DNA of 64,000 nt from an uncultured Alphaproteobacteria bacterium (GTDB taxonomy: Bacteria; Pseudomonadota; Alphaproteobacteria; HIMB59; GCA-002718135), in NCBI GenBank assembly GCA_902562275.1, contig CACESS010000002.1:1-64000 (forward strand). The letters are read 5' to 3'. Below the pieces are notes generated by a model that made no database searches, was not told the DNA's origin, and saw only the letters and a program-made list of their open reading frames with translations. Shown here in pieces: positions 26,729 through 36,597 of the stretch. The first letter of the stretch is position 1. Each line of letters opens with the position of its first letter. A program made the position numbers and the translations under genes.

Positions 26729-27736
26729 ATGAAAATTTGTTTAGTTAGAAACGATAAAATGGGAGATATGATCCTTACTCTTCCAGTTGTTCAAGGACTA
26801 AAACAAGCTAATCAGGATTGTAGAATTGATATTGTATGTTCTAATAAAAATCAAAGAATATGTAAAAACTATAAATCTATTAAAAAAATTTTTTTACTTC
26901 AAAATAAATTTTATCAAGTCTTAAAAATAATTTCAAAATTAAGAAATGAAGATTATGATTATATTTTCACATTTAGTCCTGGTATATTCAGTATATTAAT
27001 ATCAATTTTATCTAAAAGTAAAATAAAGTCATTGTTAATTTTTAAATCTCGATACAAAAATAATTACATGAGTAAATTTTTTGATAGAATTATGGGTAAA
27101 ATTTTTTTTACTCACTGCTTAATAATCGATCGTCAATTAAGATATTCAAAAAAAATCCCAATTCATCAGACAGAAATTATGATGGAGTTAGTTACTAAAA
27201 GTGGATTAAGTTATAATAATACTGCAGAGATTAAGAATGAATTAGGATTTAATAAAATAGAAATAAGTTCTAAAAAATTATGCTTAATTCATTTATCTTC
27301 AAAATGGATCAATAAATATTTTTCAGAAGAAAACTTTATTAATCTATTAGACAATCTTAAAAATTTAAAAATCAATATTGTAATGACAACTGATGGAACA
27401 TCAAAAAATGTATTCTATGAAATATTTAAAAAATATGAGATTATTACTAATGAAAAGTTTGAAAATCTTGAAAGTATAAATAATGTTTTAATCTTAGATA
27501 AATTAAATTTTGATAATTGGACATCAATAATAAACTCTTCAACATATGTAATTACACCTGAATGTGGATGCACACATATTGCATCACTTTCTGAAACGAA
27601 ACTTTGTGTTATTTATGATTCAGATAATGTTCCAGATATGATTGCAGAAGAATATGCTCCATGGAAGAAAAAATATACTAAACTATTCTCTAACAACCAA
27701 AATTTAGAAAAAGAATTAATTTCATTTATTGATTAA
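26729..27736 (+). CDS. Glycosyltransferase family 9 (heptosyltransferase-like)
   Basis: A 335-aa protein whose N-terminus, VRNDKMGDMILTLPVVQGLK (residues 5-24), is the GT9 heptosyltransferase signature. The C-terminal half contains STYVITPECGCTHIASLSETKLCVIYD near 270, equivalent to the ADP-heptose-binding region TxDTGxMHLA of the family, although the acidic pattern is PECGCTH here. Such enzymes add sugars to the LPS inner core on the cytoplasmic face. It is a single plus-strand gene that converges with another GT9 gene (15-bp overlap). The donor and acceptor are unknown. Confidence 0.75.
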   Translation: MKICLVRNDKMGDMILTLPVVQGLKQANQDCRIDIVCSNKNQRICKNYKSIKKIFLLQNKFYQVLKIISKLRNEDYDYIFTFSPGIFSILISILSKSKIKSLLIFKSRYKNNYMSKFFDRIMGKIFFTHCLIIDRQLRYSKKIPIHQTEIMMELVTKSGLSYNNTAEIKNELGFNKIEISSKKLCLIHLSSKWINKYFSEENFINLLDNLKNLKINIVMTTDGTSKNVFYEIFKKYEIITNEKFENLESINNVLILDKLNFDNWTSIINSSTYVITPECGCTHIASLSETKLCVIYDSDNVPDMIAEEYAPWKKKYTKLFSNNQNLEKELISFID

Positions 27737-28657
27737 TTTACTATCGTGTAAAAAATCTAAAACTTTTTTTACTGAAATTGAGTCCATTGTATCAGTCAGA
27801 ATTGTATAAGCATTTTTATATTCAGATAAGTTTGATTTTGAGATAACATCATCTTTAGCTAAAAAAAGGATAGGTGAATTACTTAGAGCTGCTATATGAC
27901 CTGGGCCAGTATCATTACTAATTATAAAATTACTTTTTTTAGCGATGGAATAGATGATTTCAGGAGGTGATTTATCACTTAAATCAATAACCTTCTGACA
28001 TGCATTATTGATCGTTTCTACTGTTTGTTTATCTGATTTTTGCCCAATAACACAAATATTATATCCTTTTTTTTCTAGAGTACTTGCAAGTATTGCAAAT
28101 TTATCTGGTGACCATTGCTTGTCCTTACCTGATTTAGAAACACCAGGTATTATTAAGATTATTTTATCTTCATTAATTGCCGTAATATCCCTAGAAAGCC
28201 AATCTACATTTTGATTAATTGCATTTACTCCAAGTAACTTTAGTTGATTGTATAAACCTTGTTGTGGAGATTCAGTTCCTTGTGGAGGAATTACATATTG
28301 AATATCACAATTAGAACGAGATCCGTTAACTTTTACTTCTGAAATAAATTTTAAGAATGACCAATAATTATTTGTTCTTTTAGAGTTCTGTAAATCTATG
28401 ATTAGATCATATTTATTTTGATTAATTTTTAATATAACCTTAAGTGAATCAATTATTCCTTTTCTATTATCTTTAAAAATCGAATTAAAATAATTTGAAT
28501 TGCTTAAAAAACTTACATATTTTTCTTCAGTGAGCAAGTCAATAGTGGCATTATTAAAAAATTGCTTAATTGATGCCATAGCAAGTATAGAAAATGCAAT
28601 ATCACCAAGTGATCCATGCTTTACAACTAGTATTTTGTTAAATTGACTGCTGTTCAT
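27722..28657 (-). CDS. Glycosyltransferase family 9 (heptosyltransferase-like)
   Basis: A 311-aa GT9 protein with VVKHGSLGDIAFSILAMASIK (residues 11-30, split here for brevity in the family consensus GSLGDxxxxxPaxxxL) and the C-terminal nucleotide-sugar motif FIISNDTGPGHIAALSNSPIL near 240-260. It is clearer than its convergent neighbour, since the canonical NDTGPGHIA sequence is intact. It overlaps the end of the upstream GT4 gene by 20 bp, so the two form a small LPS-core operon. The transferred sugar cannot be told from sequence. Confidence 0.85.
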   Translation of the reverse strand: MNSSQFNKILVVKHGSLGDIAFSILAMASIKQFFNNATIDLLTEEKYVSFLSNSNYFNSIFKDNRKGIIDSLKVILKINQNKYDLIIDLQNSKRTNNYWSFLKFISEVKVNGSRSNCDIQYVIPPQGTESPQQGLYNQLKLLGVNAINQNVDWLSRDITAINEDKIILIIPGVSKSGKDKQWSPDKFAILASTLEKKGYNICVIGQKSDKQTVETINNACQKVIDLSDKSPPEIIYSIAKKSNFIISNDTGPGHIAALSNSPILFLAKDDVISKSNLSEYKNAYTILTDTMDSISVKKVLDFLHDSKLINK

Positions 28658-29765
28658 ATAAGTCTACGTAACTTTGTACCATTTGGTTTTTTGAAAATGT
28701 TTTTGATATGTAGTCTTTGCTATTTAAAGAAATATTAGAAAATTTTTCTTTATCTATTTTTATAATATTTTGAAGTTTTATATCTATTTCATTATATTTA
28801 TAAGGATCTACTTTATAAATATCATCTAATTTATCAAGCTGATCTTTGACACCACCATAGTTAAAAGTAAGTATCTTTTTTTTCATTATTATTGCTTCGC
28901 TTATAGTTCTTCCAAACCCTTCAGCTTGTAAAGGAAAAGAGGTAATAATTGATGATAGGTAATATAAAGTTTTCAAGTCATCTCTAAGAAGATTGCCTAT
29001 AATCTTACATTTATGACCAATGTTAAAACTTTGAATTTTATTTTGTAGTTTCTCTGTATAAGATTGATTTTTTGTATCACCTGCAAAATAAAGTAAAAAA
29101 TTATCATTTTGCATCTTATTAAATATATCTAAAAACTCAATTTGACCTTTCCAGTTTGTTAGCCTTGCAGGATATAGAATAATATTTTTTGAGGTATCAA
29201 TTTGATACTTATTTATTATATTTTCTATTTGAGAATCTAAAATTGGTTTTTCAAAATATTTAACATCAACTCCTCTATTAATCACTTTAATTTTATTTGA
29301 ATCCAAATTGTATTTTTTACTAATTTCATTTTTTACATAATTTGAAATTGCAACAATCTGATCAACTTTGGATAATTGCTTATTATAGATTTTTTTAAAA
29401 TAAGAATTACCACTATACACATTATGAAATGTAGATATTGTTTTGAAGCTTCTATTTTTTATGAAACTTAAAATCCATGCTGGTGCTCTTGATCGTACAT
29501 GAACAACATTAATATTTTGATTAAAAATTAATTTTTTTAATTGATTAGCAATTAATGGATAAATAAAAAAATTTTTTGAGTTAACAGGTAATTGAAAATG
29601 ATCAGTATAATTTTTATCAATTTCCTTAATTAAACGTCCTCCATTTGAAATAATATTATTTTTTAAATTTAATTCAGATAAATAATTTGCGACTTCAATA
29701 GTGCCTCTTTCGACACCACCAGAATCTAAAGAGGGAAGAATTTGAGCGACATTAAATGATGACAT
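28638..29765 (-). CDS. Glycosyltransferase family 4
   Basis: A 375-aa GT-B fold enzyme. The N-terminal acceptor half starts VAQILPSLDSGGVERGTIEVA (residues 6-25), a common GT4 opening. The donor half has ILYPARLTNWKGQIEFLDIF near 195 and the E-x7-E motif EGFGRTISEAI near 290. The family transfers nucleotide-activated sugars to lipid or LPS acceptors. It is divergent from the alpha/beta hydrolase gene 30 bp away and cotranscribed with the GT9 gene. A role in LPS core or O-chain assembly is inferred. Confidence 0.85.
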   Translation of the reverse strand: MSSFNVAQILPSLDSGGVERGTIEVANYLSELNLKNNIISNGGRLIKEIDKNYTDHFQLPVNSKNFFIYPLIANQLKKLIFNQNINVVHVRSRAPAWILSFIKNRSFKTISTFHNVYSGNSYFKKIYNKQLSKVDQIVAISNYVKNEISKKYNLDSNKIKVINRGVDVKYFEKPILDSQIENIINKYQIDTSKNIILYPARLTNWKGQIEFLDIFNKMQNDNFLLYFAGDTKNQSYTEKLQNKIQSFNIGHKCKIIGNLLRDDLKTLYYLSSIITSFPLQAEGFGRTISEAIIMKKKILTFNYGGVKDQLDKLDDIYKVDPYKYNEIDIKLQNIIKIDKEKFSNISLNSKDYISKTFSKNQMVQSYVDLYEQQSI

Positions 29766-29795
29766 TTTATTAAAATATAAGTATTTGTATCAAAG

Positions 29796-30527
29796 ATGCC
29801 TTACTTTATTAATAAGAAAAAAGAAAGAATTCACTATAAATCTATAAAGGGTAAAGGACCTGGTATCATCTTTATCCATGGTCTTAACTCAGATATGAGT
29901 GGTCAAAAAGCTTTGTCTTTAGAAAAATTTGCGCGAAAAAATAAATTGCGGTTTATCCGTTTTGAATGCCGCGGCCATGGTAAATCTGATGGAAAATTCG
30001 AAGATTTTACAATTTCAGATTGGAAAAAAGACTTAGTTGATATCATTGATAATATTGCTAAAGGACCGCAAATTCTGGTTGGTAGCAGTATGGGTGGATG
30101 GTTAATGTTTTTAGCTGCCAAAGTGAGACCAAAAAGAATTGCTGGATTAATTGGCCTAGCAGCAGCACCTGATTATATCGATGGGTTTTATAAAAAACTC
30201 TCTTTAAAGAAAAAACAAGAAATGAATAAAAAAGGAATTATTAAATATTCCTCCTATGGGTTTAGTTATCTTATAAAAAAGAAATACATTGTTGAAGGTA
30301 GAAAAAATAAAATTTTGAATAAAGAATTCAAATGGAATAAGCCCTTAATTTTAATACAAGGACTAAAAGATAGTGTTGTCACTCCAGATGTTCCAGAAAA
30401 AATAGTAAAAAAAGTTAAGGGTAATCAAATCCAAATAAAATTATTAAAAAATAGTGATCATAGATTATCCGATCCATTTGATTTAAAAATAATGAATGAT
30501 TCTATTAAATCAATAATAAAAAACTAA
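29796..30527 (+). CDS. Alpha/beta hydrolase
   Basis: The 243-aa hydrolase has the oxyanion-hole motif IFIHGLNSDMSG near residue 25, the nucleophile elbow GSSMGG near 94 (catalytic serine at its third position) and a C-terminal histidine in NSDHRLSD near 223. An acidic residue lies in IQGLKDSVVTPD near 190. The triad is complete. Size and the GHGKSDG loop resemble palmitoyl-protein-thioesterase ABHD10-like and YqiA-like esterases, but the substrate is unknown. Its end overlaps the convergent gltB stop by 4 bp. Confidence 0.82.
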   Translation: MPYFINKKKERIHYKSIKGKGPGIIFIHGLNSDMSGQKALSLEKFARKNKLRFIRFECRGHGKSDGKFEDFTISDWKKDLVDIIDNIAKGPQILVGSSMGGWLMFLAAKVRPKRIAGLIGLAAAPDYIDGFYKKLSLKKKQEMNKKGIIKYSSYGFSYLIKKKYIVEGRKNKILNKEFKWNKPLILIQGLKDSVVTPDVPEKIVKKVKGNQIQIKLLKNSDHRLSDPFDLKIMNDSIKSIIKN

Positions 30528-33500
30528 GCAGATTTTTCTTCTTGAATTAATACAGGTTGATCAAATTTATTGATCATTTCTTTTGGAACAATCTGCCAGA
30601 AGAGTAATTTCTCATTTTCCCAATTTTCGAGTAAATTTTTTGCGTACATTGAATTTGTTTCCTTGATATGTTCTTCAATTTTTTTATGTAAAGCTTTTTC
30701 CCAATAATTTGTCATTTGTTGTTGATAGAAAATATCCTCAAGATTAATTCTAAGTGGTAGAGTTCCTTCTTTATCGTACACAAATGCCATACCTCCAGTC
30801 ATTCCAGCTCCAAAATTATTTCCTACTTCACCAAGAATAACTGCGCTTCCTCCAGTCATATATTCACATCCATTATCACCACATCCTTCAATAACAGCAT
30901 GTGCGCCAGAGTTTCTAACAGCAAATCTATCACCAGCTGTTCCAGCTGCAAAAAGTTTACCACGCGTTGCTCCATATAGGACTGTATTTCCAATGATAAC
31001 ATTTTTGTTTGTTTTTAGTTGTGAAGATGAGCTTGGTTGAATAACAATTTTACCCCCTGATAATCCTTTTGCAACATAATCGTTAGCGTCACCAAAAACT
31101 TTAAGAGTAGTTCCTTGCACACTCCATGCTCCAAAAGATTGCCCAGCAGAACCATGAAAATTAACTGTAAAGAAATCCTCTGGAAGAGAACTCATTCCTT
31201 TTGTTGTAGTAATTTCTGATGCAAGTCTTGTACCAATAGCCCTATCAGTATTTTTGATATTATAGTTTAGTTCAATTTTTTGATCTGTTTCAAAGAAAGA
31301 CTTGGCATCCTCTATGATTTTAATATCAAGGCTATCGCTAACCTTATTAATTGTATTTTTCTTTATGTCAAATTCTCCAACTGATGAATCAATGGTTTGA
31401 ATAATTGGATTTAAATCTAAATCATCAAGATCAGAACTTCCTCTACTGACTTGATATAAAAGATCAGATCTTCCAACTACTTCATCAAGAGAAGAAAAGC
31501 CTAGTGATCCTAGAATTTCTCTTACTTCATCAGCAATAAAACTAAAAAGGTTAATTACTTTTTCTGGTGTACCAGTAAATTTTTCTCTAAGTTTTTCATC
31601 CTGAGAGCAAACTCCAACGGGGCAAGTATTTGAATGACATTGTCTAACCATGATACAGCCCATGGCAACTAAACTTGCTGTCCCAATTCCATATTCTTCT
31701 GCCCCAAGCATAGCCGCAATAACAATATCTTTTCCTGTTTTCAAACCTCCATCTGTTCTAAGAACAACTTTATCCCTTAAGTTATTTAGAGATAGAACTT
31801 GATGTACTTCACTTAATCCAAGTTCCCAAGGAAGTCCTGCATACTTAATACTTGTTTGTGGGCTTGCTCCAGTTCCACCATTGTGACCTGATATAAGTAT
31901 CGTATCAGCTTTTGCTTTTGCAACACCAGCTGCTACTGTCCCAATCCCTGACTGAGCAACTAACTTAACGCATACTTTAGCTCTTGGATTTATTTGTTTC
32001 AAATCGTAAATAAGCTGAGCTAAATCTTCGATAGAATAAATATCATGATGAGGAGGAGGACTAATAAGTGTCACACCTTGAGTTGAATGTCTTAGTTTAG
32101 CAATTAATTCTGTAACTTTTCCTCCTGGCAATTGTCCACCCTCACCAGGTTTTGCACCTTGTGCAACTTTAATTTCAATTTCTTCACAATTATTTAAATA
32201 CTCCGCTGTTACACCAAATCGTCCACTTGCAATTTGTTTAATTTTTGATGATGCGTTATCTCCATTTGGCTTAGGTTTAAATCTAATCGGATCTTCACCA
32301 CCTTCACCTGAATCTGATTTAGCTCCTATCCTATTCATTGCTACAGAAAGAGTTTCGTGCGCTTCTGGACTTAGGGCTCCAAGTGATATTCCTGGTGCAA
32401 CTAGTCTTTTTCTAATTTCTTGAGAAGGTTCTACCGTGTTAGAGTTACTATTATCTTTATTTTTTTTGAAGTCTAAAAGATCACGAATATTTATAGGATC
32501 CATTTCATCTATCATTGTAGAATATTTTTTGAATAAAGAATAATTATTAGAAGTTACTGCAGTTTGAAGCATGTGAATTGATCTTGCTTCAAAAGCATGT
32601 TTTTCGCCACCAAATCTGTAGCGATAGTTTCCTCCAATTGGTAGCGTAATAACACTTTCTTCATAAGCCTTGTCATGAGCCAATCTAGATCTTCTTTCAA
32701 TACCACTGATTCCGATACCAGATATTTTAGAACTCATAGAAGGGAAGTATTTGCTCATTAAATTTCTACTAAGACCAATTGCTTCAAAGTTACAACCACC
32801 TCGATATGAATTGATCACTGATATTCCCATCTTACTCATAGTCTTAAGCAAACCATTATTTATAGAATTAATGAATCTCTCTACACATTCTTCATATGAG
32901 AGATTTTTAAATAATCCCTTTTTATGTCTTTCCGCTATAGCTTGTTGTGCCATATATGCATTCACACTTGTTGCTCCTACTCCGATAAGCACTGCAAAAT
33001 ATTGTACATCTAAACATTCTGCAGATTGAACATTTAAGGAAATAAAAGTTCGAAGATTTTGTTTAATTAAATGATGATGAACAGAGCTTGTAACTAATAT
33101 CATAGGAAGAGCTATTCTTGCTTTAGACATTTCTTTGTCACTTAAAATTATATGAACATAGCCCTCTCTAACAGCTAGTTCTGCCTCTAGGTTAATTCTT
33201 GCAATTTCTGTCTCAAAATTATTTTCAGTATTTGTTTTATCCATTGTAGTGTCAATGATCTTCACAGTATCTTTCATATATCTACGCATAGATTTGAATT
33301 GCTCAATTGAAAGAACAGGGGAGTTCAATTGTAAATGATCACATTGATCTTCATCTTCATCAAGAATATTACTTAAGTTACCAATTCTAGTTCGAAGACT
33401 CATAACAACTCTTTCTCTTAATGAATCAATTGGTGGGTTTGTAACTTGACTAAAATTTTGTCTAAAAAAGTGATGGAGTCCTCTATATTTATTTGAAAGT

Positions 33501-35041
33501 ACAGCTAACGGAGTATCATCTCCCATCGATCCCGTTGCTTCTTTTTTTTCAGCAATCATCGGATGAAGTATTAATTCGATGTCTTCTACTGACCAGGCAA
33601 AACATGCCATTCTTTTTCGTAGATCTCCAGAGTCTAAATCTCTAAATTCCTCATCAACAGATTGAACAAGTTTATCAATATACGTAATTTTTTTAGTCCA
33701 ATCACCAAATGGTTTAGTTTCTGCCAAATACTTTTTTATCTCATGATCTTTAAAAAATTTTTTCTCTTTAAAATTGACTGCTATTAATTGACCTGGTCCT
33801 ACCCTACCTCTTTCTAATATTTCATTATCTTTAATATCAACCATTCCAGTTTCAGAACCCGCAATAAGAAGATTTTTTGTTAATGTATATCTTATAGGTC
33901 TAAGGCCATTTCTATCCATTCCAGCAATAGCCCAGTCACTGTAGGCACCACATATTGCTGCTGGACCATCCCATGGCTCCATTACTGCTCCACCATAAGC
34001 GTATAAATCTTTTATTTTTTTTGGAAAATCTCTTCTATGGGACCAAGCTTCTGGAATTGTTATTATTTTAGCCATAGGTAAAGAGCGATTAGCTTTGACT
34101 AATAATTCTATTGTTGAATCTAATGCAGCAGAGTCAGACGCTTTAGAATCAATTATAGGTTTTAAATCATCTACATTATTGCCAAAATTTTTATGTTCCA
34201 TTCTTGGCTCATGTGCAGCCATCCAATTTTTATTACCTTTAAGTGTATTTATTTCACCATTATGCGCAATCACTCTAAAAGGCTGTGCTAACGACCATGT
34301 AGGAAATGTATTAGTTGAATAACGCTGGTGATAAACTGCATATCTAGAAATAAAATTCTCATTTTGGATGTCTGGATAAAAATTGGAAAGCTGTTCTGCT
34401 AAAAACATACCTTTATAAACAATAGACTGACAAGATAGTGAGCAAATATAAAAGTCTGAAATATTTTGATTTCTAATTTCTTTTTCTATTCTTTTTCTAA
34501 TTATATAAAGTTTATTATCAAATTGCTTTTCATCTTCTAGTTCTTCATTACAAATTAGTATTTGTTCTATTTCAGGCCTTGTTGCTTTTGCTTTATCACC
34601 AATAATCGATGAATTAATTGGAACGTGTCTCCAACCATATATTTTCAAACCTTCTTTAATTATTTCAGATTCAACAATTGTACGAGCATTTTCCTGAGCA
34701 GCAAAATCTGTACGTGGTAAAAAAATCATGCCAACTCCGAAAGGTAAATCATTAGGAGTGTGACCCGTTCTTTCTATTTGTTGAGTAAAAAAATTCTTTG
34801 GTATGGATAACTGTATTCCTGCACCATCACCTGTTTTACCATCAGCATCAACTGCTCCCCGGTGATACAAAACTCTTAAAGCTTGAACTCCTAACTCGAC
34901 TATTTCTCTTGTCTCCGATCCATCTAAAGATGCTATTAATCCAACACCACATGATGAATGTTCATCTTGTTCATTATAAACGTGATTTTCTTCTAAGAAT
35001 TTTTTATCCTTTTTGTACTTTTCAATAAAGTGATTAGGCAT
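30524..35041 (-). CDS. gltB: Glutamate synthase [NADPH] large subunit
   Basis: The 1505-aa subunit transfers the amide of glutamine to 2-oxoglutarate. The class II amidotransferase nucleophile is C31 in SSCGVGLIA, so a 30-residue propeptide must be removed. A central domain and the FMN-binding synthase domain follow, with GGTGASPQTS near 1067 and the 3Fe-4S cluster cysteines in CIMVRQCHSNTCPVGVC near 1138. The C-terminal GXGXG beta-helix repeats (GATRGKLFAAGTAGDRFAVRNSGA) are visible. Length and domain order are normal. It overlaps gltD by 8 bp. With GltD it forms the route for ammonium assimilation through GS/GOGAT. Confidence 0.97.
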   Translation of the reverse strand: MPNHFIEKYKKDKKFLEENHVYNEQDEHSSCGVGLIASLDGSETREIVELGVQALRVLYHRGAVDADGKTGDGAGIQLSIPKNFFTQQIERTGHTPNDLPFGVGMIFLPRTDFAAQENARTIVESEIIKEGLKIYGWRHVPINSSIIGDKAKATRPEIEQILICNEELEDEKQFDNKLYIIRKRIEKEIRNQNISDFYICSLSCQSIVYKGMFLAEQLSNFYPDIQNENFISRYAVYHQRYSTNTFPTWSLAQPFRVIAHNGEINTLKGNKNWMAAHEPRMEHKNFGNNVDDLKPIIDSKASDSAALDSTIELLVKANRSLPMAKIITIPEAWSHRRDFPKKIKDLYAYGGAVMEPWDGPAAICGAYSDWAIAGMDRNGLRPIRYTLTKNLLIAGSETGMVDIKDNEILERGRVGPGQLIAVNFKEKKFFKDHEIKKYLAETKPFGDWTKKITYIDKLVQSVDEEFRDLDSGDLRKRMACFAWSVEDIELILHPMIAEKKEATGSMGDDTPLAVLSNKYRGLHHFFRQNFSQVTNPPIDSLRERVVMSLRTRIGNLSNILDEDEDQCDHLQLNSPVLSIEQFKSMRRYMKDTVKIIDTTMDKTNTENNFETEIARINLEAELAVREGYVHIILSDKEMSKARIALPMILVTSSVHHHLIKQNLRTFISLNVQSAECLDVQYFAVLIGVGATSVNAYMAQQAIAERHKKGLFKNLSYEECVERFINSINNGLLKTMSKMGISVINSYRGGCNFEAIGLSRNLMSKYFPSMSSKISGIGISGIERRSRLAHDKAYEESVITLPIGGNYRYRFGGEKHAFEARSIHMLQTAVTSNNYSLFKKYSTMIDEMDPINIRDLLDFKKNKDNSNSNTVEPSQEIRKRLVAPGISLGALSPEAHETLSVAMNRIGAKSDSGEGGEDPIRFKPKPNGDNASSKIKQIASGRFGVTAEYLNNCEEIEIKVAQGAKPGEGGQLPGGKVTELIAKLRHSTQGVTLISPPPHHDIYSIEDLAQLIYDLKQINPRAKVCVKLVAQSGIGTVAAGVAKAKADTILISGHNGGTGASPQTSIKYAGLPWELGLSEVHQVLSLNNLRDKVVLRTDGGLKTGKDIVIAAMLGAEEYGIGTASLVAMGCIMVRQCHSNTCPVGVCSQDEKLREKFTGTPEKVINLFSFIADEVREILGSLGFSSLDEVVGRSDLLYQVSRGSSDLDDLDLNPIIQTIDSSVGEFDIKKNTINKVSDSLDIKIIEDAKSFFETDQKIELNYNIKNTDRAIGTRLASEITTTKGMSSLPEDFFTVNFHGSAGQSFGAWSVQGTTLKVFGDANDYVAKGLSGGKIVIQPSSSSQLKTNKNVIIGNTVLYGATRGKLFAAGTAGDRFAVRNSGAHAVIEGCGDNGCEYMTGGSAVILGEVGNNFGAGMTGGMAFVYDKEGTLPLRINLEDIFYQQQMTNYWEKALHKKIEEHIKETNSMYAKNLLENWENEKLLFWQIVPKEMINKFDQPVLIQEEKSA

Positions 35042-36479
35042 TAACTGCTTTCTTATTAATATTATTTTGATCGGAAAATTTGTTTTCTAAATATTTATTA
35101 ATATTCTTTGCTGCATCACGACCATCTTTGATTCCCCAAACAACTAAACTTGCACCTCGAACAATATCTCCAGCAGCAAATACCCCATCAATTGATGTCA
35201 TCATATTTTTATAATTAATTTTTAATGTACCCCATCTTGTAACTGTAAGGTTGTAATGATCAAAAAGCTTTGGTAAATCTTCAGGTTCAAAACCTAAAGC
35301 TTCTATTACTAAATCAACATCTAGGTCTTTTTCCGTACCTTCTTTTGGCTCTGGCTTTCTTCTACCTGACTCATCAGGTTCTCCAAGTTGCATTAAAACG
35401 GTTCTGACATTTTTCAATGATCCGTTTCCCGAATATTCAGTTGGTAAAGTCAACCATTGAAAATCGACGCCCTCTTCTATTGCATTTTGAACTTCTCTTT
35501 GCGAACCAGGCATGTTTGTCTTATCACGTCTGTAAAGACACTTAACAGATTTTGCTCCTTGTCTTACAGCCGTTCTAACGCAATCCATAGCGGTATCACC
35601 GCCGCCAATGACAACTACATTTTTTCCATTTGCGTTTAATCTTCCATTTGTAAATTCTTCTACTTTATCTTTTAAACCAGTCTTGTTACTTGCTATTAGA
35701 AAATCTAAAGCTGGTACAACATTATTAAAATTAGATGTATTTAGATTAATTTCTCTAAATTTGTAAACCCCGGTTGCTATAAGAACTGCATCATGCTTTG
35801 TTTTAATTTCATCAAACGAAATATTTTTGCCAATATCGCAGTTTAGTTCAAACTTAATCCCACTTTCTTTAAGTCGATTTGTTCTTCTTATAACAATATC
35901 TTTTTCTAGTTTAAAATTTGGAATACCATAGATTAAAAGTCCACCTGGTCTGTCGTAGCGATCATAGATTGTAACTTGAAATCCTTTTTTACGCAGTTCT
36001 TCTGCTGCAGCTAACCCAGCAGGGCCAGAACCAATAATTCCCACGCTTTGGTTTCTTTCTTCAACTGGTTCTATATTTTTAACCCAACCTTCTTCCCAAG
36101 CTTTATCCGTAATATATTTCTCTATCGATCCTATAGTAACAGTACCGTGGCCAGATTGTTCAATTACACAGTTACCTTCACACAAACGATCTTGAGGACA
36201 TATACGACCGCAAATTTCAGGCATGTTATTTGTTGAGCTGGAAATTTCAAATGCCTCCTGCATTCTATCCTCTGCAGTAAGCTTTAACCAATCTGGAATA
36301 TTATTGTGTAACGGACAGTGAACTTGACAGAAAGGCACTCCACATTGAGAGCATCTAGAAGCTTGTTCTTCAGCCTTTTGCGAGGCATATTTAGTGTAAA
36401 TTTCATCAAATGAATTAACTCTTTCTTTTGCAGATATTTTACTAGGATTTTCCTTATTTATTTTTGTAAATTTTAGCAT
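35034..36479 (-). CDS. gltD: Glutamate synthase [NADPH] small subunit
   Basis: The 481-aa flavoprotein feeds electrons from NADPH to GltB. The N-terminal region holds two cysteine clusters, CSQCGVPFCQVHCP near residue 42 and CGRICPQDRLCEGNC near 90, which bind 4Fe-4S centres. An FAD-binding motif, GSGPAGLAAAEEL, is near 150, and the NADPH-binding motif VIGGGDTAMDC near 290. The C-terminal FAD segment is GVFAAGDIVRGASLVV. It lies upstream of gltB with an 8-bp overlap. A 118-bp gap to the next gene presumably holds the promoter. Confidence 0.97.
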   Translation of the reverse strand: MLKFTKINKENPSKISAKERVNSFDEIYTKYASQKAEEQASRCSQCGVPFCQVHCPLHNNIPDWLKLTAEDRMQEAFEISSSTNNMPEICGRICPQDRLCEGNCVIEQSGHGTVTIGSIEKYITDKAWEEGWVKNIEPVEERNQSVGIIGSGPAGLAAAEELRKKGFQVTIYDRYDRPGGLLIYGIPNFKLEKDIVIRRTNRLKESGIKFELNCDIGKNISFDEIKTKHDAVLIATGVYKFREINLNTSNFNNVVPALDFLIASNKTGLKDKVEEFTNGRLNANGKNVVVIGGGDTAMDCVRTAVRQGAKSVKCLYRRDKTNMPGSQREVQNAIEEGVDFQWLTLPTEYSGNGSLKNVRTVLMQLGEPDESGRRKPEPKEGTEKDLDVDLVIEALGFEPEDLPKLFDHYNLTVTRWGTLKINYKNMMTSIDGVFAAGDIVRGASLVVWGIKDGRDAAKNINKYLENKFSDQNNINKKAVNA

Positions 36480-36563
36480 TTAGTTATCATTTGTTTACTA
36501 TTTTATCTAGATCGATTCAAATACACATTCAAGATGAAAAAGGAAACAATAATTTTGTAATAA

Positions 36564-36582
36564 TAGTACCACTTATGTACTA
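36564..36582. repeat. Short inverted repeat between gltD and the NDUFA9-like gene
   Basis: TAGTAC-CACTTAT-GTACTA is a perfect 6-bp inverted repeat with a 7-base loop. It lies 16 bp past the end of the NDUFA9-like gene and 85 bp upstream of gltD. No U-run follows, so it is a poor terminator; it could be an operator for gltD-gltB. Confidence 0.25.
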
Positions 36583-36597
36583 AAACTAAGAAAAACG

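Noticed and set aside
26729-30527. Glycosyltransferase cluster as a horizontally acquired surface-polysaccharide island
   Set aside because: Base composition by eye matches the neighbours, there are no repeats or mobility genes, and the flanks are core genes. It may simply be the LPS core locus.
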